This document shows positions 7,496-15,435 of a DNA stretch of 35,667 bases, in pieces. This stretch comes from Myxococcota bacterium. GTDB taxonomy: Bacteria > Myxococcota_C > UBA6777. The notes below the pieces were generated by a model that saw nothing but the letters and a program-made list of their open reading frames with translations, had not been told where the DNA came from and ran no database searches. Both the position numbers and the translations under genes were made by a program. The stretch spans positions 1-35,667 of the forward strand of contig CAUJFU010000500.1 of the NCBI GenBank assembly GCA_963169055.1, in the 5' to 3' direction. Every line of letters begins with the position of its first letter. Within the stretch, counting starts at the first letter, position 1.

Positions 7496-10400
7496 CTATT
7501 GGCGGGGGGGAGTGATCTCGCGGACGACGGCACCCTCTTTTTCGGAGAGGACCAAGACAGAGAAGCGCTCGACGCGATCGAGCGTATCCGTGCTCAAAGA
7601 AGCGTAATCAAAGCGCCCGCGAAGGTCGGTGTATCCGTCTTTGTAGAACTGGACGGAACCACCGTTGAGACGGGCATAGACTTTGACGTACACACGGGAC
7701 ATACCGCGTTGGGTCTTTTCGTGTAAGACTTGGAGGTGTCCTTGTTGCTCGAATATCTGGACATCGAGCGCGTTGGCGTAGGAAACGACGTTGCGGTGGA
7801 GTCCATGAGCAGACACTTCGATCATCACGTTGCTGTTTTGGAATTGAGCAGGAAGCTCAAGATCAAGCGCACGTTGGGCGATGCTGACCTGTTGCGTGCT
7901 GACGAAGGCTGGCTTGACCACGGTAAAGCGTCCCGAAAGCTGCCGTAAGAACGGGCTGCGCGAGAACAGCAACTCCACATCCATCGGATAATAGCGGAGT
8001 TGGATCGTGTTGAGGTTCGCAAAACGCAACGACAGCTTACGACCTTCGAGCTTGAGGGTCAGACTGGGGCTGGTGTCCTTGGCCGCCGTTTTCTCGGCGG
8101 GAGCAGAAACAGCGGTCTTTCCGACGATCTCGTCCAACTGCGAAAGCACTTCGCGGAAGCGTTTGCGCCAGCGCGGTACAGGGTGCTCTTTGTACGAAAC
8201 TGCGATGGCACGCGCATCGGCGGGCTTTTCACCAAAGAAGCCCACGTACGCACGGAAATAATCGTACTGGATCTGCGAAGCAAGCTGCTTGGCATCGACC
8301 AAGGCGAAGCGCGCCAAGGCTTCTTCGGTACGATCTTGGAGCAAGAGGTAGTACGCAACGGCGATGTGATCATGAGCCGAAAGCGCGGGCTTGTAGGAGA
8401 GGATCTTGAGCAAGCGCTGGTATTGTTCACGGAATCGGTCGTTGAGGATCTTGCGACCTTTGCCCAAGGCGTGCGCTCGGGCATTCACAAGAGGCCGATA
8501 TTCGAGGTGTTCGTACAGCTTGCGTTCGACGGGATCGATCTGCACCAAGGGAGAACGCAGATACGAGCCGCACACCGAAAGGAAGCTGTCTTGGTGCTTG
8601 AGGTATTCGGTGATGACCGAAGGCTGGTTATGATGGATGCTGTAAGACCAGAGTATGGGGTGGAAGTAGTGGCGTTGTTGCAGGATCGCGATGGCTTTTT
8701 GGAAGAAAGCTTGATCCTTCATCCGCCAAGCAAGATCGGCCAGATTCACCCGCGAAAGATTGGCCTTTTGGAGATAAGCCAAGGTCTTTTCTTCGGGTGC
8801 TTCTTGCGAGATGTATTCCCAGCTATCGCCATCGATCTTGGACAGCTTGCCAACAACCTTGAACAAGAAAGGCGCTGCAAAGGCCAACAGACGGCCATCT
8901 TGGGAAACATGCACAGGGAAATGCTCGAACCGACCGTTGGACGGGAAGTAGAACAGATAAGCAAGGCGCTTTGTTTGATAAGCACCAAGATGGATCAGTT
9001 GCGTATGCGTCACACGACCATTTGCAACGGGCATCGCACCTTGGGGGATCTGCAACAAGATTTCCAGTTTTAGCCGAGCAGCGGTCGGGTTGGTGATGAT
9101 CACCTGCGTGCCATAGACTTTTTGCGACAAGAATTCTTCCGTCACATAACGCTCGACACGTTGGCCACCCACATAACGATAACGACGCGCAGCATCAAAG
9201 TAGCCTTGGCTCACCAACAATGGGCTTTTTTGCTTGGGTACATCCACCGAACGGATCTGCTTGTGGAAGATCATCATCGCTTTGGGAGCGGTCAGGAGCA
9301 GGCTTCGGCCCTTGTAATCCACTTTGGGCGCACCCGCTTTCCACGGCAGATCCAAGACGGCCAAAGCAAGCAGCGCTTCGCTCGCATTGCTGGAGGCTTC
9401 GACGATATAACGGGACAGGAACGGGCTTTTGCCGTCATGACGCGCTAGCGCGTGCCAAAAACGATTGTTCCCAATCAACGCGGCGTCTTGCTCGGAAAGA
9501 ACTCGCTTGTAATAGTTGTTTTCCGCCCATTCTTGGGTCTTTTCTTTTTGGCGGAAGAACTGGGCGATTTGGCTACGCCGATCCATATCCTCGTCTTCTT
9601 TTTTCTCGGTGGGCTTGGCTGCCTCTTCGTCGGCTATCTTCATTTTCATCGGACGTGCGCTGCGTTTGTACCCTCGGCGACTCCTCCGATAACGAGCCGC
9701 AAACCCATCTGCACCGCTGCTGGGCATGGGTGCAGACGGAGCGGTCATCGCAGGCGGAGGAGCGGGCATATCCGCAGCACGTTCTTTCATCACATCGTAT
9801 GCGCGGGTTCGCGCTTCTTCCATGCTTTTTTCGCGGGCATCACGCATGCCGGTGTCATCGGACTGATCGAGCGCTCGAAGTCCCAACACCGCGTCAAACA
9901 ACCGACTCCATGCCTGCGGATCCATCGGACGCAAGGCCAGTTCATCGGCGAGTCGTCGTGCGGTATGTGGCAGCTCACCTTTGATCCGCTGCGCCAACAA
10001 GATCCGCTCAAACACATTCAATTGACTGTAAGCCCAAGGCTTTAAGAACGAGACGAGATCTTCGCTAAGCAGCCAACGATCCAAAAATGTTTTTTCGTAT
10101 TTGTTCGCCAGATAGGGCCGAATCACCTTGGCAAAGAAGGCTGCATCGTGGCGGAACAAGAAAAAGTTCAATTCGTGCGAGGCGTGCTTACCATAAAAGG
10201 CCAGCTTTTCCGTCTCCGTCATCGAGGGCCAACGCATCAACGCGGCAAAGTCTTTGAGACGGCTATCGCTGCACAACGTCTGCAACAGCGTAAAGACGCG
10301 CTCCAAACTATCGAGCCGTTCCATCTCAGACGAAGTGATATCCGCCAGCTTGAATTGCCCGCCCTTTTCGACGTTTGCGACCTGCTTTTGCTGCGTAAAG

Positions 10401-13400
10401 TGTCCCTTCGACGACAGGCTGACGATCAAGCGAAGATCCTGATATACAGGCGCAACTTCGGGCATCGAGATCACGCGATAGATGCCTTGGTTGTCATCCA
10501 ACACCACCAGATGAAGCAGGTGATGGTGCTTCAAAAGCGCTCGATCGATCACGATCTGGCCTTGTTTGTTGGGCGTCAGGTTTTCAAGAACCACCGAGGG
10601 ATGCTTCAAAAAGTCCAGATTCGGCGAAACACCCGAAGTCACGTGACGGAAATGCCGCCCCGAACTTCCACCATAACCCCATCCACGGCCACCGCCGCCA
10701 CGACCGCCAAAGCCACGGCCACCCAGCGCTGTATCGACGGCTGTTTGTGTGGAACGAACGGCCCACGGATTTAACAACAGGCCGGGCCGACGCAACATAT
10801 TCCCCGGATATTTTTTGGCATACTTGCGATCCAAGATATAACGGTACTCATCACCGATATCCCGACCCGTCGCGTACTGCGAAAGTGGGCGATCCAGCTT
10901 CATCGACCGCGTCCCCAACGCATAGCTCTGAAACAGATCTCCATACACATCAAACTCCGGCCAAAACCGCGTCGCGATCACATGCACCCGCGTTTGCGGG
11001 CTCGCGTTGCGGATTTGTAAGGTCACTCGCTTCGCATCCACCGAAGTTTGTACGTTCACAGGCTGTTGGTAGTTATGTTGCAAGAAAAAGTCTTTGCTGA
11101 CCACATAAGGATCGCGTGGTTTGTCTTTGTCGCCGCGCAGCTCGCCTTTTGCGACGCGCAATGCGATGGCTTGGCGTGTGCCTTTTAAGAAGATCTCGTA
11201 TTCTCCGGCCTTGAGATCATCCAACACAAAAAAGCCATGTTCCAAACGCACGCGATCAAAGAAATCGTGGAGGTAGCCCTCGCCGCGCTTTTCAAAAAAG
11301 GCGAGATGCTCCGAAGACAACGCAGCCCCCGGATGCGCAGGGATCGAGATGGTATCTCCTGCGCGTGCGTGGATCGTATGCGGATAAGCCGTACGGTCGG
11401 GGAAAAGCGGCCAAGTTCTCGAAGAAGCACTCGGCGACGACACACTGATCTCTTCGATCTCAGACAACGCCCCAAGCGAAACACGTCCGTTGTGCTCTGT
11501 GCGCAAACGCACCGTCACGCGATCTGTAAACAGCCGATGCTTCAAGGTGATGCGCACCACACGATCAGGGATCGGCTGGCCATTGCGATCCAACAACTCC
11601 ACCGCATAAGCACTGCCCGCGTGGATCAAATGCAACGCATGAAGCTGACTGCCGCGCTCGATACCGTTGATCTCCTTGGTGCTGCTTGCAGACAACGTAT
11701 CTTCTTTGCCTGTCGCCAAATTCTTGACCTTGGCACGCAACACAAAAGACAAACGGCTCACTTGTTCGGGTACGCGGAAGGTATGCACATACTCGCGCCC
11801 TGCCACCCACTTCAAATCTTCTGTGCGTTTCGAGGCAGACACGCCAAAGCGATCTGTCGCCGTCATCTCAAGACTCACTTCTTGCAACATCTTCAGCGAA
11901 GCAGGCTGCCCATGAATCGAAAGGCTCGGTCGGATCAGCAATTTGGCTTTTTTCCCTGCGAGCAAGGATTCTCGATCCAACGCAAACCCAACACGCAAGT
12001 CGTAGCGCTCGGCGCGATGTTCAAAAGATGAAAGCGAAACAAAGTCCCCGCTCGCCAACAGGATCTTGCTCGTTCGGGGGTGATTGGAATAAGGGATCGC
12101 GATCTTCCCCTCCTTATCGGCGGTATACTCGCGACCGTCCATCCAGATGCTCGGCTTTGCAGCGGGCTTTCCTTCTTCATCAAGGATCGTGAAGATATGC
12201 CCCGCCACGCTTTGGCGCTCCAAGTAAAATAGCTTCCCTTTGCGGATCAATGCACGGCTGCTCTTGCCGTTGCCGATAAAATCGATCACGTACACGCCAC
12301 GCTGTTTGAGCGACGGAAACGAAAAAGATTGACGCACCCGCAAGATCGGCGCTTCTTCGTACGAGTAGCTCTCTTCGCTATTCGCCACCAAACCATCCAG
12401 CTCCAACGCCGTCGTCACTTCCTTTTTGTGCTGCCGATAATAGCTCTCTGCGTTGATCCGATAGACCTTGACGATCAGCTTTTTCACGTTCTTCAAAAAC
12501 AGGTCGAGTTTCACTTCTTGGTGGACGCCAAAGTGATCGGTGTTGCTGCGCGCAAAGTCCAGATCCACCCGCTCGCGCAAGCTCTGATACTCTGATGGCG
12601 ACAGCATCGCAATCCATCTCTCGGCGGAACCCACCCCCGCCATCAGCTTCGTTCGCGCAAACAACGGTCGGAGGTGGCTTTTGTCGATCAACGACGAAAA
12701 GCCCGTATAGCTGGCATCCTTCACAAAAAATTGCTGCAAAAAGCGCTGCACCAACGACCAATCGTCGTATACCGCTGCTTGACCTGTAATCGACGTATAA
12801 TTCCCTCCCATCGAGGGCAGCGAATAACCATGACGATGGCGAAACGTATACGGCAGATAGGACACTTGGCGGGGCATCCGCAGATACTGAAGAAAACGGC
12901 TGCGGTTGTAGACGCCGCGCTGTTCTTCGACTTTCAACCAGTGATACAAGACGTGAATCTTCAACGAAGCATGTACGCTCCCAAGCTTCTTCGCAAACTC
13001 CCAAACGCGCTTGAGATGGGCTTCACGCGCTGCGAGATCATGCGTCAAATCCACATCGCTTGCAGGTTTCAGGCGCTCAAGATACGTCCGAACAAAGCTG
13101 CCATCATTCCGCAACGACGGCATCATCCGACGACAAGCGTCGAGTTGCGCCAACGTCAGCTTCCCATGAATCGTGCGGCTACCAAACGAGATCGAAGTGT
13201 CTTTTTGTTGAAGCTCTCGCACGATCATATCGGGCAGATCCTTGATATCAGGCCGCGTCACCCGCCCCAAGATCTCTCCCCGATGACTCTCCGAGATCCC
13301 CGTCTTTTCTTCCAACAGCCACTGCTCGGCATACGAAGTAAACCGACCCATCGGCGAATATTGCCGCATTGCCCGTTTGTACAAGGTCTCACGGCTGATC

Positions 13401-13816
13401 TTGTTTTGATCGAGCGAAGTCGGTAGCGTCGGTTTTGCCCCACGCACCCGCCGTTGATGGCCGAAGTACAGGTTAAGCTTTTCGCGCAAGTAATCCAAAG
13501 CCGCCTTTGGATCGCTCGAATAACGCAACAACGCTTGCCGATGCTCGATCTCTTGCAATCGACCATCATACGGAAATCGCTGACGCCAACGCACCAACAA
13601 CGCGTCAACTTCTTTCAACTTGTCTTGATGCTGCAAGTACAAGCTTTCAAAGTAGTACGCATCTCCCGTCCCGGGAATCAACTGCTTCAACGCTGCTTTG
13701 CGCTCTGCAGAAAGCGCAAAACGTTCGAGAAAACCGAGTTCTTCCGCTTGTACAGGCGCGACCCAACCCAACAGGCAACACCAACCAAGCAAGATGATCG
13801 CGTAACTCCGCCTCAT
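7496..13816 (-). CDS. Giant exported macroglobulin-like protein (2106 aa)
   Basis: Very large predicted periplasmic/outer-surface protein. It has a signal peptide (MRRSYAI, hydrophobic run, cleavage after VQA). The middle region resembles the stacked MG beta-sandwich domains of bacterial alpha-2-macroglobulins: segments such as RGVYVIDFIGNG and repeated extracellular-matrix-like strands at about residues 380-850. The CxEQ thioester motif that traps proteases in classical alpha-2-macroglobulins is not seen. A Gly/Arg-rich stretch (GGRGFGGRGGGG, about residue 1030), a Pro/Ala/Met-rich stretch (about 1355) and a charged Lys/Glu linker separate the halves. The C-terminal half is helical-repeat-like, with a final beta-rich domain. 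ATG 13816 is preceded by AAGGAGG. The last codons contain a run of seven C. It is probably co-expressed with the downstream AgmX-like gene. The assignment to macroglobulin-like architecture is moderate; function unknown. Confidence 0.75.
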   Translation of the reverse strand: MRRSYAIILLGWCCLLGWVAPVQAEELGFLERFALSAERKAALKQLIPGTGDAYYFESLYLQHQDKLKEVDALLVRWRQRFPYDGRLQEIEHRQALLRYSSDPKAALDYLREKLNLYFGHQRRVRGAKPTLPTSLDQNKISRETLYKRAMRQYSPMGRFTSYAEQWLLEEKTGISESHRGEILGRVTRPDIKDLPDMIVRELQQKDTSISFGSRTIHGKLTLAQLDACRRMMPSLRNDGSFVRTYLERLKPASDVDLTHDLAAREAHLKRVWEFAKKLGSVHASLKIHVLYHWLKVEEQRGVYNRSRFLQYLRMPRQVSYLPYTFRHRHGYSLPSMGGNYTSITGQAAVYDDWSLVQRFLQQFFVKDASYTGFSSLIDKSHLRPLFARTKLMAGVGSAERWIAMLSPSEYQSLRERVDLDFARSNTDHFGVHQEVKLDLFLKNVKKLIVKVYRINAESYYRQHKKEVTTALELDGLVANSEESYSYEEAPILRVRQSFSFPSLKQRGVYVIDFIGNGKSSRALIRKGKLFYLERQSVAGHIFTILDEEGKPAAKPSIWMDGREYTADKEGKIAIPYSNHPRTSKILLASGDFVSLSSFEHRAERYDLRVGFALDRESLLAGKKAKLLIRPSLSIHGQPASLKMLQEVSLEMTATDRFGVSASKRTEDLKWVAGREYVHTFRVPEQVSRLSFVLRAKVKNLATGKEDTLSASSTKEINGIERGSQLHALHLIHAGSAYAVELLDRNGQPIPDRVVRITLKHRLFTDRVTVRLRTEHNGRVSLGALSEIEEISVSSPSASSRTWPLFPDRTAYPHTIHARAGDTISIPAHPGAALSSEHLAFFEKRGEGYLHDFFDRVRLEHGFFVLDDLKAGEYEIFLKGTRQAIALRVAKGELRGDKDKPRDPYVVSKDFFLQHNYQQPVNVQTSVDAKRVTLQIRNASPQTRVHVIATRFWPEFDVYGDLFQSYALGTRSMKLDRPLSQYATGRDIGDEYRYILDRKYAKKYPGNMLRRPGLLLNPWAVRSTQTAVDTALGGRGFGGRGGGGRGWGYGGSSGRHFRHVTSGVSPNLDFLKHPSVVLENLTPNKQGQIVIDRALLKHHHLLHLVVLDDNQGIYRVISMPEVAPVYQDLRLIVSLSSKGHFTQQKQVANVEKGGQFKLADITSSEMERLDSLERVFTLLQTLCSDSRLKDFAALMRWPSMTETEKLAFYGKHASHELNFFLFRHDAAFFAKVIRPYLANKYEKTFLDRWLLSEDLVSFLKPWAYSQLNVFERILLAQRIKGELPHTARRLADELALRPMDPQAWSRLFDAVLGLRALDQSDDTGMRDAREKSMEEARTRAYDVMKERAADMPAPPPAMTAPSAPMPSSGADGFAARYRRSRRGYKRSARPMKMKIADEEAAKPTEKKEDEDMDRRSQIAQFFRQKEKTQEWAENNYYKRVLSEQDAALIGNNRFWHALARHDGKSPFLSRYIVEASSNASEALLALAVLDLPWKAGAPKVDYKGRSLLLTAPKAMMIFHKQIRSVDVPKQKSPLLVSQGYFDAARRYRYVGGQRVERYVTEEFLSQKVYGTQVIITNPTAARLKLEILLQIPQGAMPVANGRVTHTQLIHLGAYQTKRLAYLFYFPSNGRFEHFPVHVSQDGRLLAFAAPFLFKVVGKLSKIDGDSWEYISQEAPEEKTLAYLQKANLSRVNLADLAWRMKDQAFFQKAIAILQQRHYFHPILWSYSIHHNQPSVITEYLKHQDSFLSVCGSYLRSPLVQIDPVERKLYEHLEYRPLVNARAHALGKGRKILNDRFREQYQRLLKILSYKPALSAHDHIAVAYYLLLQDRTEEALARFALVDAKQLASQIQYDYFRAYVGFFGEKPADARAIAVSYKEHPVPRWRKRFREVLSQLDEIVGKTAVSAPAEKTAAKDTSPSLTLKLEGRKLSLRFANLNTIQLRYYPMDVELLFSRSPFLRQLSGRFTVVKPAFVSTQQVSIAQRALDLELPAQFQNSNVMIEVSAHGLHRNVVSYANALDVQIFEQQGHLQVLHEKTQRGMSRVYVKVYARLNGGSVQFYKDGYTDLRGRFDYASLSTDTLDRVERFSVLVLSEKEGAVVREITPPRQ

Positions 13817-14236
13817 CTGTCCTCCTTTTTGTATGGTTCCTCACAAGATCCCGCATCTGCGGGAGACGAATACAAATCAAACACCCACCTCAAACGAGGC
13901 TTCGCACCCTACGATCTTTGCTGCCGCTGTTTTTTTGCAAACCGCTCTTCTAACACGCGATGCCTTATCGCAAAAAACTTCGGATACTTCGCCTTTTCAA
14001 AAGCATCCAACCGCAAAAACACCTCGCTGCTCGGTTGATCTGCGTCAACTTTCTTGTTGATCTGCACACCACTTTTCTATTCACCCAAACTATACTGAAA
14101 GCCGTTGCGAAAAAAGCCCCGAACACAGGCATTCAAAAACAGACTCCTTCTAGTCACTTGCTTTTTGCTGATGTTCCTACATTCTTCACAACCCCCCACA
14201 CTCCCATCCCAACGCCACATCATCCAAGGAGGCGAG
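13817..14236. other. 420-nt divergent intergenic region
   Basis: This separates the giant - strand gene from the + strand DksA-like gene, so it must hold both promoters. I see a small palindrome TCCCGC-atct-GCGGGA at 13849-13864, close to the giant gene's start, and a good -10-like TATACT at 14091-14096 that could serve the DksA-like gene, though its -35 is poor. Open frames here are short and lack ribosome-binding sites; I find no convincing gene. Confidence 0.5.
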
Positions 14237-14575
14237 ATGACGAACCACCCAACCATTCGGGCCAAGCTCGAAGCTGAAGCACAAACCCTGCGCCACCGCC
14301 TTCAAAAGATCCAAGGCGATCTGCGCCAAGAAGACGGCGCGCTCAGTGCGGACTTTGAGGAACAAGCCGTCGAACTCGAAAACAGCGAAGTCCTCGCAGC
14401 TCTCGAAGATCAAACGCATCAAAAACTCCGACTAATCGAGCAAACGCTCCAACGCATCCACAACGGAAATTACGGCGTCTGCAACGATTGTGGCGATCCC
14501 ATCGGCTCCAAGCGCCTCGAAGCCATCCCTTATGCAACTCGCTGCATCAAGTGTGCGGAATCTGCCGAAACATAA
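14237..14575 (+). CDS. DksA/TraR-family C4 zinc-finger protein
   Basis: 112-residue member of the DksA/TraR family, which binds the RNA polymerase secondary channel and modulates initiation, often together with (p)ppGpp. The N-terminal 75 residues form a charged coiled-coil hairpin (acidic tip near DGALSADFEE). The C-terminal finger has Cys82, Cys85, Cys103 and Cys106 (CNDC...CIKC) with the typical GNYGVC entry and IGSKRLEAIPYATRC. The classic DksA DxxDxA tip motif is not obvious, so this may be one of the shorter DksA-like paralogues rather than DksA itself. ATG 14237 follows AAGGAGG at 14227-14233. The final 33 bases recur 69 bp downstream. Confidence 0.93.
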   Translation: MTNHPTIRAKLEAEAQTLRHRLQKIQGDLRQEDGALSADFEEQAVELENSEVLAALEDQTHQKLRLIEQTLQRIHNGNYGVCNDCGDPIGSKRLEAIPYATRCIKCAESAET

Positions 14576-14645
14576 CACCGCACAACGTAAACAGATGCCC
14601 AGCGTGATTGCCGCATCAAGTGTGCGGAATCTGCTGAAACATAAC
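14544..14645 (+). repeat. Duplicated 3' end of the dksA-like gene
   Basis: Bases 14544-14576 (last ten codons, stop and one more base) recur at 14613-14645 with a single C-to-T change, keeping the TAA. The spacing is 69 bp. The second copy is not attached to any start codon and lies in the gap before the macrodomain gene. Confidence 0.9.
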
Positions 14646-14715
14646 CCCAACGGTATTCTCCGTTCTTTTACACAACACCTGCTCTCTTGTCTCTCCCTTA
14701 GAAAGGAATCACACG

Positions 14716-15207
14716 ATGATTTACGAAGTTAGCGGCGATATCCTCAAAACCAAAGCACAAGCCATCGCTCATGGGGTCGCTCCCAACGATCCCTTCAACC
14801 AAGGTCTTGCACACGCTTTGCGCGAACAATGGCCCGCGCTCTACAAAGACTTTCGCCACTACTGCCACACTTCCCATCCCGCCGTTGGCGACGTCTGGAT
14901 GTGGGGCAGTGTGGGCGGTGTGCGTATCGTCAACCTCATGACCCAAGAAGCCTCTTACGATCATGGTTCGCGGCCCGGAAAAGCCACCATCGCTCATGTG
15001 AACCACGCATTGCGTGCGCTTCACAAACTTGCCGAAACAGAAGGCTTTACCAGCCTCGCTCTCCCTCGGCTCGCCACAGGCGTCGGCGGACTCGATTGGC
15101 AAGAAGTCTTCCCTCTCATCCAACAACATCTCGGCTCTCTGCACATCCCCATCTACGTCTATTCCGAATTTCATCCCGGCCAACAAGCCGACGAACCCGG
15201 CCTCTAA
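14716..15207 (+). CDS. Macrodomain (ADP-ribose-binding) protein
   Basis: 163-residue single-domain macro protein. Macrodomains bind ADP-ribose and many remove ADP-ribose from proteins, nucleic acids or metabolites. Family signatures are the first strand and loop VSGDILKTKAQAIAHGVAPND, the glycine-containing segment around VRIVNLMTQ, and the phosphate-binding loop LPRLATGVGGLDW near residues 117-129. That last loop most resembles the TARG1/DarG-type branch, but no DarT-like ADP-ribosyltransferase partner is adjacent. ATG 14716 has GAAAGGA about 10 nt upstream. It is read in the same direction as the DksA-like gene, with 140 nt between them. Its 3' end is duplicated downstream around a small palindromic element. 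Confidence 0.92.
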   Translation: MIYEVSGDILKTKAQAIAHGVAPNDPFNQGLAHALREQWPALYKDFRHYCHTSHPAVGDVWMWGSVGGVRIVNLMTQEASYDHGSRPGKATIAHVNHALRALHKLAETEGFTSLALPRLATGVGGLDWQEVFPLIQQHLGSLHIPIYVYSEFHPGQQADEPGL

Positions 15208-15422
15208 ACTCCCCATCCCTCCGCCTTTTCGCACCTTACACGATATCCGCAAGATGTGTGATCGAAGGATAGTGCGTAGATGCCCTACGGTTGGGCAGCC
15301 ACAGGGGGCTGCCCCTACGTTTTACGATCACACAATGGGCGGATTTCGTATTATTTCATCCCAGCCAACAAGCCGACGAACCCGACCGCTAAACTCCCCA
15401 TCCCTCCGCCTTTTCGCACCTT
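15168..15422 (+). repeat. 70-bp direct repeat of the macrodomain gene 3' end
   Basis: Bases 15168-15237, covering the last 12 codons, the stop codon and 30 bp of downstream sequence, are repeated at 15353-15422 with three mismatches (offset 185 bp). The copy retains the frame and the TAA. A 115-bp segment with a palindromic element separates the copies. Confidence 0.95.
15241..15348. mobile_element. MITE/REP-like palindromic element
   Basis: A 108-bp non-coding element with 24-bp terminal inverted repeats (15241-15264 and 15325-15348, 19 of 24 positions matching), an inner CGTAG/CTACG pair and a perfect 8-bp central hairpin (GGGCAGCC at 15293-15300, GGCTGCCC at 15307-15314). It encodes nothing. 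Its core reappears in reverse orientation at 25332-25360. This looks like a non-autonomous, transposase-mobilised palindrome; no transposase lies in the window. Confidence 0.75.
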
Positions 15423-15435
15423 CACCCATATTCTT

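Noticed and set aside
8000..9073. 357-codon + strand open frame inside the giant gene
   Set aside because: It is antisense to the C-terminal region of the 2106-residue protein, lacks a start context and shows no protein-like motif.
14077..14265. Short - strand ORF upstream of the dksA-like gene
   Set aside because: No ribosome-binding site, composition not protein-like, and it overlaps the dksA-like ribosome-binding site.
14716..15207. DarTG-type toxin-antitoxin module
   Set aside because: The macrodomain loop resembles the DarG/TARG1 branch, but no DarT-like ADP-ribosyltransferase is adjacent. The neighbour is a DksA-like protein.
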